A DNA stretch of 64,000 nucleotides, taken from assembly GCA_013298695.1 (NCBI GenBank), contig JAAFIS010000004.1:248001-312000 (forward strand), given 5' to 3'. The position numbers and the translations under genes were made by a program. The stretch comes from Betaproteobacteria bacterium. GTDB taxonomy: Bacteria > Pseudomonadota > Gammaproteobacteria > Burkholderiales > Casimicrobiaceae. Numbering within the stretch: the stretch's first letter is position 1; every line of letters starts with the position of its first letter. Shown one piece after another: positions 44,356 through 53,839 of the stretch. The notes under the pieces were generated by a model, which worked only from the letters and a program-made list of their open reading frames with translations, was not told the DNA's origin and did no database searches.

Positions 44356-44780
44356 GGTGAGCAGAAAAAATTCGGTGGGGGAATTGGAGTGAGAGCGAGA
44401 CAAATTATAACGATCTCGCTGCACGAAAATTAGGCACGGTCACTCACAAAAATATATTTTTTTCGAGTGATTTTCTGACACAAATTTGGTACAGATTACG
44501 TCCCCGCTAAACACTTCGCGCGAAATCAAATACTTATCGTTTCACTACGTTTAACTACGGCCAGCGCTCTCGCGATGAGCGTTGCTCGTGATCGAAGCAC
44601 TCTTTACGCGATCCAACCCGAACAGGTAGTACGCCGCTAACTTACTCCATTTCCGTCCGATTTACGTGGACAGAAGAAGGTAAAAGCAACTTTGGCAAGT
44701 TAAATCGTTTAGCTCTCGCTCGCCCAATAATATTGGGCGATCAGCGCTGGAGCTATTACGGGCTATCGTGTCGCTTTCTA
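44356..44780. promoter_or_regulatory. AT-rich control region of the dusB-fis-purH operon
   Basis: No gene is present. On the minus strand a perfect TATAAT -10 hexamer lies at 44409-44404, 49 bases before the dusB ATG, but its -35 partner is weak. Upstream (44450-44465) is a run of A/T with nine T's on the plus strand that could serve as an UP-type or Fis/IHF-bendable tract. The left-most part is the dusB leader. A hairpin-family palindrome lies at 44721-44739. Confidence 0.45.
44721..44739. other. Perfect short palindrome (ATTGGGC hairpin family)
   Basis: CGCCCAAT-AAT-ATTGGGCG has perfect eight-base arms and lies 42 bases after the stop of the ubiH-like gene, in the direction of its transcription. 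Confidence 0.65.
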
Positions 44781-45926
44781 CTATAGCGCCAAGCGCCGCA
44801 CCATCTCTCGTCGCAGCGGCGGAATCATTTGCAGCGCAGTGAGCGCGAGGCCGCGCGGCGCATCGAGCATCCATCCGCCACGATCAAATCCGTAGGCGAG
44901 CAAGCCCGTGAATCCAATCGTCGTCGCGCGATCAATCGCACGGGCCCGCGCGAAACTCGAGAGCGCTTGCGACACATTCGTTTGCGTCGTGAGCGCGTCA
45001 GCCAATTGCGCCGCATCGCGCAAACCCAGATTGAGCCCTTGCGCTGCGGCAGGATGAACGCCTTGCGCTGCATTGCCAATTGCGACAACGCAGCCGCTCG
45101 CGCGCGGCTCAACAAATCGCCACGTGAGCGGATAACTCGTGCGCTTCGACGACAACGAGAGCGCGCCCATCGTCGATCCAAACGCAGCGTTGACGTCGTC
45201 GATGAACATCGCCTCATCACATTCGAGCAAACGCGCCGCGTCGTCCTTCGCGCGCGCCCACACCAGCGTCCATTCGAGCGCTTCGTTTTGCTTGGCAGCG
45301 CGCGGAATCAACGCCAATACGCCCCGTTGCGTAAATCGCTCGAACGCAATGCCCGGCATCGGTTTCGCGGGGCGAATTTTCGCGATCACCGCAATTTGCC
45401 CCGAATCTCGTGTGTATTGCTTGAAGGTTGGCATCAATGTTTCGTCATTCGCACCATCCGCGATCACAACGCAATCGGCAGTGAGCGCTTCACCTGTTTC
45501 CAAATGCACAGTCGCGCGATTCGCGTTCATTTCGATGCGGGTTGCTTTCGCGTTCCACATCACGTTGATCGCTTCGCGTTCGAGGGCTCGGTCTAGCGCT
45601 GCTTTCAAATCAGGGTAAGCGATCGCCGCGCCGAGTTGTGACTCGTTCACGTCGCTAGCCCGAAGCCGCAGCATTCCGAACACACCTTGTTGCGTCACAT
45701 CGACTTCGCTGATCGCAGCGCGTGGCGCGTCTTTTTCAACGTGTACACCAACGCGTTCGAGCGTTCGCCAGGAGGCGAGTGAAAGCGCGATGTTGCGGTC
45801 AGAAAATGAGGAGGTATTTTTCGGTGCGGCTTCGAGCAAGGTGATGTCGCCGCCTACGCTCGCGTGACGCATTGCGAGCGCTGCCGTCATGCCGACGGGG
45901 CCGGCGCCGATGATGAGGGTTTTCAT
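44781..45926 (-). CDS. ubiH: UbiH/UbiF family FAD-dependent monooxygenase
   Basis: The 381-residue protein starts MKTLIIGAGPVGMTAALAMR, the FAD-binding motif. The second motif is DCVVIADGANDE, and the ribityl-binding motif is GCVVAIGNAAQGVHPAAAQG, LNLGLRDAAQLADAL. This combination is the ubiquinone-biosynthesis hydroxylase family, which hydroxylates the quinone ring. Which of the ring positions is used cannot be told from sequence alone, so the symbol denotes the family. A palindromic repeat separates it from pepP, on the same strand, as ubiH and pepP are often adjacent. Confidence 0.85.
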   Translation of the reverse strand: MKTLIIGAGPVGMTAALAMRHASVGGDITLLEAAPKNTSSFSDRNIALSLASWRTLERVGVHVEKDAPRAAISEVDVTQQGVFGMLRLRASDVNESQLGAAIAYPDLKAALDRALEREAINVMWNAKATRIEMNANRATVHLETGEALTADCVVIADGANDETLMPTFKQYTRDSGQIAVIAKIRPAKPMPGIAFERFTQRGVLALIPRAAKQNEALEWTLVWARAKDDAARLLECDEAMFIDDVNAAFGSTMGALSLSSKRTSYPLTWRFVEPRASGCVVAIGNAAQGVHPAAAQGLNLGLRDAAQLADALTTQTNVSQALSSFARARAIDRATTIGFTGLLAYGFDRGGWMLDAPRGLALTALQMIPPLRREMVRRLAL

Positions 45927-45939
45927 TGTGTGTGCTGTG

Positions 45940-46070
45940 CCTCTCCCTCTGGGAGAGGTCGGCCGCTAGGCCGGGTGAGGGCGAAACCCCTCGCGATGAG
46001 CGTGATGTTGGAAAAGCGAATGATTCCCTCACCCAACGCTCTGCGTTGACCTCTCCCAAAGGGGGAGGTG
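45940..46070. repeat. REP-like palindromic element between pepP and the ubiH-like gene
   Basis: CCTCTCCCTCTGGGAGAGG forms a palindrome on the left and CCTCTCCCAAAGGGGGAGG on the right, with outer GGGTGAGGG / CCCTCACCC arms that pair around a central segment. It is related to the element at 8812-8916. It fills the gap between the two genes. Confidence 0.8.
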
Positions 46071-46074
46071 ATGG

Positions 46075-47397
46075 TTAGCGCACGCACGCAGCCTCAACCT
46101 CAGCCACCGTTTTCGGCGTCTTGATGGTCAAGTTTTCGTTGCCGTTCGCAGTGATCAGCACATCATCTTCAATGCGAATGCCGATGTTCCAGAAATGCTC
46201 CGGCACGTTGGCGGCGGGGCGAATATAGAGCCCGGGCTCGTTGGTGACAACCATGCCCGCACGCAGCGTTTGTGATTCGCCGTTCACGCGATATGCGCCC
46301 GCGTCGTGCACGTCCATGCCGATCCAATGTCCAGCGCGGTGCATGTAGAACTGCATGTACGTTTTTTCTTCAAGCACTTGCGCGAGCGAGCCTTTGAGCA
46401 ATCCCAAGTCGATCATCGATTGCGCAAGCGATTCCGTGGCGACGTCGTGATATTTATGGAAGGCGTTGCCTGCTTTCAACACATCCATACACGCGAGTTG
46501 CGCTTTGAGCACGGCTTGATATACGTCGCGTTGCGGCCCAGTGAATTTGCCATTCACTGGAAACGTGCGCGTGATGTCGCTCGCGTAGCCTTCGTATTCG
46601 CAGCCGGCATCGATCAACAGCAAATCGCCGTCGCGCATTTGACGATTCGAATCGTTGTAATGCAATACGCAAGCGTTCGGGCCGCTGGCAATGATGTGGT
46701 TGTAAGCCGGTGTGCGCGCGCCGCTCTTGATGAATTCGTGCGCAATTTCTGCTTCCACTTCGTACTCGTATTGCCCAGGTCGCGCGGTGCGCATCGCGCG
46801 CGCGTGGGCGCTGGACGCGATTTCTCCGGAACGCCTAAGGATCGTGATTTCGTGCGAATCTTTGATGAGTCGCATTTCATCGATCACACTGTACACATCA
46901 ACAATGCTGGTGGGCGCAGAAAATCCTGCGCGCGACATGCCGCGCACTGAAACAATCGCCTTGTTGATCGTCGCTTCGAACGCTTGCGCATTGGTCGTTC
47001 CCATGGCAACGGGCGCGTAAAGCGTTTTGCGATTTTTTACGTAGTCCGGCAGCAGTTCATCGAGCTTTTCAATCGGATACGCCTCATCGATGGCAAACAC
47101 CTCGCGTGCCGCACCGGGGCCATAGCGAAAACCGTCCCAAATCTCGCGCTCTTCGTTTTTTTCGCGACAAAAAAGAATCGATTTCTTTTCCTGGCCGCCG
47201 ACCAATACGAGAACAGCTTGTGGTTCTCGGAAACCGGTCAAGTAATAGAAATAGCTGTCATGGCGATACAAATAGTCGGTATCTCGGTTGCGCGCGAGTT
47301 CTGGCGCGGTCGGGATGATCGCAACGTTGTCGCCAATGGCGGCGAATAATCGCTCGCGGCGGCTCACATAAGGGGAGATTTCGACGGCTGCATTCAT
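46075..47397 (-). CDS. pepP: Xaa-Pro aminopeptidase (aminopeptidase P)
   Basis: The 440-residue protein has an N-terminal domain (SRRERLFAAIGDNVAIIPT, RDTDYLYRHDSYFYYLTGF) and a pita-bread catalytic domain. Metal ligands are seen in LLLIDAGCEYEGYASDITRT (two aspartates), HRAGHWIGMDVHD (histidine), VVTNEPGLYI and GIRIEDDVLI (glutamates). It removes N-terminal residues preceding proline. It is divergent from the cyclo-ligase gene with only 31 bases between start codons, so the promoters must overlap the coding ends. Confidence 0.95.
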   Translation of the reverse strand: MNAAVEISPYVSRRERLFAAIGDNVAIIPTAPELARNRDTDYLYRHDSYFYYLTGFREPQAVLVLVGGQEKKSILFCREKNEEREIWDGFRYGPGAAREVFAIDEAYPIEKLDELLPDYVKNRKTLYAPVAMGTTNAQAFEATINKAIVSVRGMSRAGFSAPTSIVDVYSVIDEMRLIKDSHEITILRRSGEIASSAHARAMRTARPGQYEYEVEAEIAHEFIKSGARTPAYNHIIASGPNACVLHYNDSNRQMRDGDLLLIDAGCEYEGYASDITRTFPVNGKFTGPQRDVYQAVLKAQLACMDVLKAGNAFHKYHDVATESLAQSMIDLGLLKGSLAQVLEEKTYMQFYMHRAGHWIGMDVHDAGAYRVNGESQTLRAGMVVTNEPGLYIRPAANVPEHFWNIGIRIEDDVLITANGNENLTIKTPKTVAEVEAACVR

Positions 47398-47428
47398 AAC
47401 GCGGCGCTTCCTTAGGCAAAATAGCGGG

Positions 47429-48277
47429 ATGGATCACGCAATTGAACAAGACACGAATTATAGGTTTGCCCCCGTGCTCGAACCGGAGCCTGAGCCTCCC
47501 ATTATTGAGGAGGCGCTGAGCCCACCGGTGCAGTCGGACATCGTGGTGGTGGCGGAAACACCGGCTGAGTCCGAGCAAAGCAAAAAAGCGCTGCGCGCCG
47601 AGATGCTTGTTAAGCGCGATGCGCTCAGTGAAAAGGAGCGCCGCGCTGCGGAGCGCCGCATTAATGAAAAACTCATGTTGCACCCGGACATACACCGCGC
47701 GAAAACGGTGCTCGTGTACGCGAGTGATGGCAATGAAGTCGCCACCGACGATCTCACCAAAGAGCTCATCAAACGCGGCAAAGCCGTCGCCTATCCGAAG
47801 ATGACGAACGTTGCGGGCTTAATGACGCTCTGGCGCGTGCGCAATCTCGATGCGCTCATTCCGCATAAACACGGCATTCGCGCACCGGATGTCACGCGCT
47901 CATCGCCCACCGAACCGATCAATATCGATTGCGTGATTTACCCAGGGCTTGCGTTCACCAAAGGGCTTTCGCGGCTCGGGCGCGGCGGTGGTTACTATGA
48001 TCGTCTCTCGGCGAAACTTGCTGATAACTGCGTGCGCATCGGCGTGTGTTACGAAACGCAGCTCGCCGATCAATTGCCGCAAGACGCGCATGATGCGAAG
48101 ATGCATTGGGTGGTGACTGAACTCACCGTGTATCCGTACGTGCCTGAGCCGCCAGTGATTCAAGCCTTGCCTGCGGCGTTTGCGGCGAAACAGGCGGGCG
48201 ATGCGCAGCCTGCTTTGAGTGAGGCAGCGGCGGCAACGCCTGACGCGACGGCGAGCGCCGACGGAGCTTCAGAATGA
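47429..48277 (+). CDS. 5-formyltetrahydrofolate cyclo-ligase
   Basis: The 282-residue protein is longer than the usual 190-200. An N-terminal extension of about 50 residues is rich in proline and glutamate, and the C-terminal 50 residues are alanine-rich ([13 protein letters not shown] and onward). The core begins [20 protein letters not shown] and holds [18 protein letters not shown], the ATP-site basic region [20 protein letters not shown] and a C-terminal strand. It makes 5,10-methenyl-THF from 5-formyl-THF. Its stop overlaps folD, so both act in the one-carbon pool. Confidence 0.93.
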   Translation: MDHAIEQDTNYRFAPVLEPEPEPPIIEEALSPPVQSDIVVVAETPAESEQSKKALRAEMLVKRDALSEKERRAAERRINEKLMLHPDIHRAKTVLVYASDGNEVATDDLTKELIKRGKAVAYPKMTNVAGLMTLWRVRNLDALIPHKHGIRAPDVTRSSPTEPINIDCVIYPGLAFTKGLSRLGRGGGYYDRLSAKLADNCVRIGVCYETQLADQLPQDAHDAKMHWVVTELTVYPYVPEPPVIQALPAAFAAKQAGDAQPALSEAAAATPDATASADGASE

Positions 48278-49140
48278 CCGCCATCATCATCGACGGCAAA
48301 GCACTCGCCGAAAAAGTGCGCGGACGCATCGCTGCGGACGTTGCAGCGCTCAAAGCCAAAGGCATCACGCCCGGCCTCGCCGTCGTGCTCGTGGGCGACG
48401 ATCCGGCGTCGCAGGTGTATGTGCGAAACAAAGTCGCCGCTTGCGAAAAAGTTGGCATGAAAAGCCTCATGCACAAACTGCCCGCAACGACGAGCGAAGC
48501 CGATCTTCTCGCGCTGGTTGAAACCTTAAATCGCGACGCCACGATTCACGGCATCCTCGTGCAATTCCCGGTGCCCAAACAAATCTCGCAAGAGCGCGTC
48601 ATCGCTACGATTGCGCCAGAAAAAGATGTGGACGGCTTGCACGCAGAGAGCGCCGGTGCACTCATGCAAGGCGTGCCGCATTTTGTGTCGTGCACACCGC
48701 TCGGCTGCATGGAAATGCTCAAAGATATTGGCATGGCCGATCTGCGCGGTAAACACGCCGTCGTGATTGGACGCAGCAATCTCGTCGGCAAACCGATGGC
48801 GATGCTGCTGCTGCACGCGAACGCCACCGTCACCATTTGCCACTCGGGAACCAAGGATTTGGAAGCGGTCACGCGGCAAGCGGATGTATTAGTAGCCGCA
48901 GTGGGCAAAGCCCAGTTCTTGCGGGCGAGCATGGTGAAACCCGGTGCAGTCGTGTTAGATGTAGGAATCAACCGACTCCCAGCGGAGCAAGGCGGCGGGC
49001 TCGTGGGCGACGTTGATTTCGAGAGTGTAAAAGAAGTCGCGAGCTACATCACCCCCGTGCCCGGCGGCGTCGGCCCTATGACGATTACGATGCTTTTGCA
49101 GAATACGTTGATGGCGGCGCGGGGCAGCTGTTTCGGTTGA
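48274..49140 (+). CDS. folD: Bifunctional methylene-THF dehydrogenase / methenyl-THF cyclohydrolase
   Basis: The 288-residue protein has [20 protein letters not shown] with the catalytic YVxxK pattern (VYVRNK), the [12 protein letters not shown] loop and the nucleotide-binding [19 protein letters not shown]. The [18 protein letters not shown]-terminal motif is present. It interconverts methylene-, methenyl- and formyl-THF, supplying purH and fmt. Overlaps the cyclo-ligase gene. Confidence 0.96.
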   Translation: MTAIIIDGKALAEKVRGRIAADVAALKAKGITPGLAVVLVGDDPASQVYVRNKVAACEKVGMKSLMHKLPATTSEADLLALVETLNRDATIHGILVQFPVPKQISQERVIATIAPEKDVDGLHAESAGALMQGVPHFVSCTPLGCMEMLKDIGMADLRGKHAVVIGRSNLVGKPMAMLLLHANATVTICHSGTKDLEAVTRQADVLVAAVGKAQFLRASMVKPGAVVLDVGINRLPAEQGGGLVGDVDFESVKEVASYITPVPGGVGPMTITMLLQNTLMAARGSCFG

Positions 49141-49152
49141 GTCTCGTTCAAC

Positions 49153-49665
49153 ATGGCAATTTTCGAGGTTCTAGCGGGACTACCGCCATATGGCCCAATG
49201 GCGAAACCGTTTCCCGCATCGGGAATTGGTTCTTTTCGCCAGGGTGTTGTTGTGCGGTTTCAGAGCGAAACGCTTGGCGCGTGGGTAGGCAATTACCAAG
49301 TTGGGTTTACCTCTTGCTTCGGCGTACACGCACACCCAAACGGAAATCACGTTTTAGTTGTTGCGGGCGGTACCGTTTACTCGGTTGAACCGGATACACA
49401 AACTGCCGAAATTTCAGACGATGGGGTTTACTCCGTAGTGTCGGTGCGCGAAAAGAATGCGCTCTTGTTTGAAGATGGTATTTCCCTCAACCTCATGAGT
49501 TGCGGTACCAACTGGCGCACGAAAAGACTATCGTGGGACGGAATACGAAACCTCTGTGTCACCGGCGAATTTGTAAGCGGCGAGGGCTGGCACTTCGATG
49601 AATCGTGGCACGAATTCGTCGTCTCTCTCGCAAACGGCTCTCATACGGGTGGTGCATATGAGTGA
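49153..49665 (+). CDS. Hypothetical protein
   Basis: I do not recognise a named family. The 170-residue protein begins AIFEVLAGLPPYGPMAKPFP and is beta-rich throughout, with GVVVRFQSETLGAWVGNYQV, GNHVLVVAGGTVYSVE and SLNLMSCGTNWRTKRLSWDG. It resembles a few propeller-like blades, and no signal or membrane segment is seen. It lies 12 bases after folD on the same strand. A hairpin follows 17 bases after its stop. Confidence 0.6.
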   Translation: MAIFEVLAGLPPYGPMAKPFPASGIGSFRQGVVVRFQSETLGAWVGNYQVGFTSCFGVHAHPNGNHVLVVAGGTVYSVEPDTQTAEISDDGVYSVVSVREKNALLFEDGISLNLMSCGTNWRTKRLSWDGIRNLCVTGEFVSGEGWHFDESWHEFVVSLANGSHTGGAYE

Positions 49666-49681
49666 TGTCAACCACGTTGAG

Positions 49682-49719
49682 GGAAGATTCCACTCACGGC
49701 GCGATGAGCGGAATCTTCC
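49682..49719 (+). terminator. Candidate terminator hairpin
   Basis: GGAAGATTCC (49682-49691) pairs perfectly with GGAATCTTCC (49710-49719), and the inner CTCA/TGAG extends the stem. The 3' side continues GCTTTCGACTCTTTCT, a T-enriched but interrupted run. It would end the cyclo-ligase-folD-hypothetical transcript. Confidence 0.55.
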
Positions 49720-49769
49720 GCTTTCGACTCTTTCTACAAATCGAAAAGTCTTTGTCGAGCGTTAGCCCT

Positions 49770-49845
49770 GTAGGGTGGTCAGCCCTCTGCCCACCAACTA
49801 TTCGCAAAGTCAAAGCATTTGGTGGGCACGGGGTGCCCACCCTAC
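49770..49845. repeat. Inverted repeat element (GTAGGGTGG...CCACCCTAC)
   Basis: GTAGGGTGG (49770-49778) and CCACCCTAC (49837-49845) form outer arms, and GCCCACCAA/TTGGTGGGC form inner arms. The element's last bases supply the TAG stop of the phyH-like gene on the minus strand (49842-49844). It belongs to the class of GGTGGGC-type intergenic repeats common in proteobacteria. Confidence 0.8.
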
Positions 49846-50669
49846 AAAGCCACGAGCGGAAACAACACATGCTCCATCGCCACGCCCGCAGGCAATTCCT
49901 CACGCAATCCCGCAAACTCCGGCGACGTTTTCCACGAGCGTGGTGTATGCACGATGTCGTCGCCTAAGTAGCGGGCGCTGAACACTCGGCGGCGCGTTGT
50001 GGAACCTGGCGCGGCGTGTAGCGTGAGCATGTGAAACGCGACGCAATCGCCGGGTTCGAGTGCCCAGCCGATCACTCGCGCTTGATTCTCAGGCGTTGTC
50101 ATGTCGGGTAAATCAGCAAGCGAGCCTTCGGGAAACCATTTCGCTTGCTGCGTACGAAAGGTGCGCGGGATGTACCAGGTGCCGTCGTGCGAACCCGAAA
50201 GAAATTCAAGCGTGGTGTCGCGCGGCACCGGATCCACTGGAATCCAAAACGAGACGTTTTGCCGGCCGTCGATGTTGTAATACGGCTGATCTTGATGCCA
50301 TGGCGTGGGTTGTCGCGTGCCCGCTTCTTTCACGAGTAAATGATCGTGATAAATCCGCGCAGTGTTGCTTCGCATCAGCGAACGGGCGATGTTTGGCAGC
50401 GCGGAGTGTTTCAGAATCGATTCGTATTCGGGGATTCGCTGCCAATTGCAAAAGTCCTCAAAGAAACGCCCAGGATCGCTCGCTTCACTTGCAACTACCC
50501 CAAGCGGGCTCGGTGACTGCAAATTCTTTTCAATCCCGCGCTCCAACGTGGATAGCTCTTCGGGCGTAATTGCGCCGCGAATCACGCACGCTCCCTGTGT
50601 TTGATACGCGTTGAGAAGGTCGCTAGTTAATTCTGGCGGAAACGTATTGGATGTCATCTTGCGAGTCAC
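49842..50669 (-). CDS. Phytanoyl-CoA dioxygenase (PhyH) family protein
   Basis: The protein has 275 residues from the GTG at 50669, which overlaps the upstream stop (GTGA); an ATG at 50657 is an alternative. The Fe(II)/2-oxoglutarate site shows the HxD pair in TPWHQDQPYYNIDG and the distal histidine in MLTLHAAPGSTTRRRVFSAR, where the following arginine binds 2-oxoglutarate. Substrate unknown; the family hydroxylates diverse small molecules. Its 3' end was reshaped by a repeat that provides the stop codon. Confidence 0.88.
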   Translation of the reverse strand: MTRKMTSNTFPPELTSDLLNAYQTQGACVIRGAITPEELSTLERGIEKNLQSPSPLGVVASEASDPGRFFEDFCNWQRIPEYESILKHSALPNIARSLMRSNTARIYHDHLLVKEAGTRQPTPWHQDQPYYNIDGRQNVSFWIPVDPVPRDTTLEFLSGSHDGTWYIPRTFRTQQAKWFPEGSLADLPDMTTPENQARVIGWALEPGDCVAFHMLTLHAAPGSTTRRRVFSARYLGDDIVHTPRSWKTSPEFAGLREELPAGVAMEHVLFPLVAL

Positions 50670-52696
50670 GACTTCGGCGGCAACAACACACGATGCGGTT
50701 TGCGCAACAGCGCTGTGACCACGCGGCGTCGCAGCGCCCTGCGATCAGAAATGTTGACGCGGCTTGACGACAGCGCCATCGCAAATGCCAGATAAAAGCT
50801 CACTCCGATATTGAGCACACCCATCGCTGCGACGCCACCGATGGCTAGCCAAAATGCACTGGTTGAGATCACCGCGCTACCAAGCACGCCCACTGCGGCG
50901 GCGATAGAACCGGTACTCAGCGTAACGTGGCGAACGTCGAGCCCTAGGCCGAAAAAAGCAGCAATAATCGGTACGAATCCAAGCAAAAGAGCAAGCGCTA
51001 AGTTCGACGCAACACCGGCAGCGTTGTTTTCAACAAAACGCGCGAAGTTGTCTGCCCCTCGCTGGCCAAATACGTACTGGAAACGTCTGTGAAATCGAAG
51101 CCCGTCCGCAAGGCGATGCAGCGCAACCCAGTTGTCGGCCCAACCTCCCGACAACGAAGAAAGCCATAGCAAGACGCCGGTAAATGCGGCAAACACCGGC
51201 GTCCATCCCAATATCGAAAACGACTCGATTGACTTCAACGCCTTGGCCTCAGTGATCGCGCCAGAGCCGGTTGCGTAGATCCAAATCAGTTGAATTACGA
51301 GCGCCACTGGGATGACCATCGCGAGATTGCCGACCACGGCGGCAACTTGTGAACGGATGAGTGCGATAGTTTCGTCGACGAACTCTTGTTTCCCCGGTTC
51401 ATCGGCGACGCTATCGAGCTTTGTAGCGAGCGCAGGCGCTGTCATTGCGGGCTGTTTGGTGGCTAAGGTGAAGTGAGCGAAGTGAATCGCGAGGAAGCTC
51501 GCCGCGTAGTCAAAGAACAGAAACAAGCCTTCAAAGAACCGACTCATCCCGAGGCCAGTGATCAAAAACTTCAGGTAAACGGTGATCGCAGTGATTGCGC
51601 CGCCGCCGCTTGCACGCTTGAGCATCGTGAGGTACTCGCCGCGTGAACGTGCGATGTAGTGTTCACCGGTTTCAGCGCTTCGCTCCACCACTTTTTTGCC
51701 AAGGAGTGAGTAGCTTTCTCGAAGCAAACCACGGACGCTTGCGCGCTCGTCGCTCGTGTGAACCAAGGTTGCAATGAAGCGAGTTGCTTCGTTGGCTGGC
51801 GAGCTCGACGCCCAGACCACGAGGAGTTGTTCGAGCCGCTCGCTGCGACGCAATATTTGTTCAACGTCGAACACCACCGCAACCGATACCCCGAAAAGAT
51901 CTAGATGTTCATAGACTTTTGTCGCCGCTTCTCGCGCCAGATCAATCGTTGCGCGGAATTGGTTTAGCTGTTGAAGCTGTGTGGTGGGGTCTACTGCTTT
52001 GAGCAGTTCAACAGCGAGCGCGGGAAGATGCAGTATTGCCTTTGCGCTTATCTCGTCAGCTTCAGTACGGAGCCTGATCTTTGCGTCACTCATCCCGTTG
52101 GCAATTTGTGAAGCGAGTAACACGATCGCCTGTTCGATCGCGCCGCCTAGTTTGTCGCGTACCGCTAAATCCGAGGCAACCACTGTCGCTAACTGTGTGG
52201 ATAACTCTGGACTGAGCGCTTCTATCCAGACGCGATCATCACTTTCAAACAGCAGCGAAAATAAAGTGGTCAGCGTACCGTCGTTGGGCGCGAGGGGAAG
52301 CACTTTTAGTTTGATCCTCGACCAAATTTCGCGAGCTAAACCTTCTCGCTGCGCAAGCCCGGTATCGACAAATAGCGAAAGCGCATCGCTCTTCAGTATG
52401 ACTTGCTGAAACATCCGCGCGATAGCCGCGCTGTAGTTTGGGTTCGTCTCAAGCGCACGCACAAAATAGCGCAAGCGCGTGTGCTGGGAAAACGTAAACG
52501 TTGAAGAATCCGCCGATCCGGCGCTCAGTGTCGGGCGCGCTCGAATCCAGTGAAGCAATTCAGCAAGCCACAACACTTGTTCAGCAAGAACACCTTCGGC
52601 GGGTACGGATGCCAGAAGGCCGTCTAGTTGTTTGTAGTCGTCGCGGGAGGAGCGCCACTTTGTGATGAGCGTCGGGAGATTTTTGATCCATTGCAT
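50666..52696 (-). CDS. Gcr-type 'site-specific recombinase' family membrane protein (PF10136)
   Basis: The 676-residue protein matches a family annotated as site-specific recombinase although no recombinase domain is visible. The family-like core is EHYIARSRGEYLTMLKRASG, GAITAITVYLKFLITGLGMS, HFAHFTLATKQPAMTAPALA. Several hydrophobic segments follow, such as NLAMVIPVALVIQLIWIY, SNLALALLLGFVPIIAAFFG and FWLAIGGVAAMGVLNIGVSF. It is therefore an inner-membrane protein with a large soluble N-terminal half. Its biochemical function is unproven. The stop overlaps the phyH-like gene, so the two are co-translated. Confidence 0.82.
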   Translation of the reverse strand: MQWIKNLPTLITKWRSSRDDYKQLDGLLASVPAEGVLAEQVLWLAELLHWIRARPTLSAGSADSSTFTFSQHTRLRYFVRALETNPNYSAAIARMFQQVILKSDALSLFVDTGLAQREGLAREIWSRIKLKVLPLAPNDGTLTTLFSLLFESDDRVWIEALSPELSTQLATVVASDLAVRDKLGGAIEQAIVLLASQIANGMSDAKIRLRTEADEISAKAILHLPALAVELLKAVDPTTQLQQLNQFRATIDLAREAATKVYEHLDLFGVSVAVVFDVEQILRRSERLEQLLVVWASSSPANEATRFIATLVHTSDERASVRGLLRESYSLLGKKVVERSAETGEHYIARSRGEYLTMLKRASGGGAITAITVYLKFLITGLGMSRFFEGLFLFFDYAASFLAIHFAHFTLATKQPAMTAPALATKLDSVADEPGKQEFVDETIALIRSQVAAVVGNLAMVIPVALVIQLIWIYATGSGAITEAKALKSIESFSILGWTPVFAAFTGVLLWLSSLSGGWADNWVALHRLADGLRFHRRFQYVFGQRGADNFARFVENNAAGVASNLALALLLGFVPIIAAFFGLGLDVRHVTLSTGSIAAAVGVLGSAVISTSAFWLAIGGVAAMGVLNIGVSFYLAFAMALSSSRVNISDRRALRRRVVTALLRKPHRVLLPPKS

Positions 52697-53005
52697 AGCG
52701 ATAGGATAACTGCAACTGGTAGGCTGTTTTTTACCTCGTTTTTACTTCGACATTCTTGCTGCCGGTCGCGACCGGGCGCGGATATTGGCAATCGTCTCGA
52801 GTCGCTAAAACGGTGATTTGAGTGGCCAACCGCTTAGACGGCTATCAGAGGGTGGGAAAACACACGCGCTGGATATCTTCCACACGTTGCCGTAAAACCC
52901 TGGGGGTATCTGTGTGCGCAACTAGAATTATTCCAATAAAGCACCGCAAAAACGCTGCTATTGATGCGTCGTTAGAGCGCATCGCAACACATTTTGAACA
53001 CAGCA
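52697..53005. other. Intergenic stretch, no gene identified
   Basis: It separates the outward-facing recombinase-like and HAD genes and must contain both promoters, but no clear -35/-10 pairs are visible. No tRNA or riboswitch fold was recognised. Confidence 0.35.
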
Positions 53006-53668
53006 ATGAATTTTGACGCCCTGATTTTTGACATGGACGGCACGCTCGTCGATTCCATGCCGTACCACGAAAAAGCGTGGGATTTGATGATGCCCGAACT
53101 CGGCATCTCAGTCGATCGCTTCGAATTTTTTACGTGGTCAGCCGGATTGACCAACAAAGAAATTTTTCCACGCCTTCTCAATCGCGCAGTGGGCGAAGAT
53201 GAACTCGCGATGCTTGCTGGACGGAAAGAATCGCTCTATCGCGAGTGCTATCGCGATGCGATGTCGCCGATGCATGGCGCAGTGGATTTGCTCATTCGCG
53301 CGCGTGAAGCGAACATCCAAACCGCGCTCGGCACAGCAGCGCCACCTGAGAACATTGAACTCGTAATCGGCGGCCTGGATTTGTACGAACACTTTCCCGT
53401 GATCGTCGGTGGCGCGGATGTGAGAAACGGCAAACCTGATCCGGAAATTTTTCTACGCTGCGCGGAGAAGATGAACGTTACGCCGAATCGTTGCCTCGTG
53501 TTCGAAGACACCCCGGCAGGTATCGAAGCGGCGTTTCGCGCGGGCATGAAATGCATAGCGATCACGACGACGTTGAACGAATCGCAGGTGCGCGCGTTGC
53601 CAAATACCACGCATCTGATCGGCGTATCAAATCACTACGCGACCGATCTGATGAGTCGCGCTTTTTAA
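53006..53668 (+). CDS. HAD superfamily phosphatase (beta-phosphoglucomutase-like)
   Basis: The protein has 220 residues from the ATG at 53006; a TTG 12 bases upstream is less likely. HAD motif I is FDMDGTLVDS, motif II is TALGTAAP, motif III is the lysine in GKPDPEIFLRCAEK, and motif IV is VFEDTPAGIEAA. A four-helix cap follows motif I (YHEKAWDLMMPELGISVDRF). It dephosphorylates a small phosphate ester or interconverts sugar phosphates; the substrate is not determinable. It is monocistronic and convergent with hemB. Confidence 0.88.
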   Translation: MNFDALIFDMDGTLVDSMPYHEKAWDLMMPELGISVDRFEFFTWSAGLTNKEIFPRLLNRAVGEDELAMLAGRKESLYRECYRDAMSPMHGAVDLLIRAREANIQTALGTAAPPENIELVIGGLDLYEHFPVIVGGADVRNGKPDPEIFLRCAEKMNVTPNRCLVFEDTPAGIEAAFRAGMKCIAITTTLNESQVRALPNTTHLIGVSNHYATDLMSRAF

Positions 53669-53798
53669 ACTGCGATTGCGTGGCGGAAAGCAGGCGCGCG
53701 TTTTCAGAAACGCTAGCAGCAATCGCGTCTATCGCCCATTCTTCGCGGGTGAAAAGCGAATTTACATTGTTTATTGATAACAATTGAAAAATTGCGCT

Positions 53799-53818
53799 CG
53801 CCCCGTGTAAATTGGGCG
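53799..53818 (+). other. Short 3'-end hairpin (ATTGGGC family), degenerate copy
   Basis: CGCCC and the tail ATTGGGCG pair in five positions at the base; the top of the stem has one mismatch and one wobble. It lies 131 bases after the HAD stop and 22 from the hemB stop, between convergent genes. No U-tract follows. Confidence 0.4.
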
Positions 53819-53839
53819 ATCGCAATATAAGCTGTTGCG

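Noticed and set aside
50666-52696. Active site-specific recombinase marking an integron or mobile element
   Set aside because: The protein is a membrane protein without a tyrosine or serine recombinase motif, and no att-like repeats flank it.
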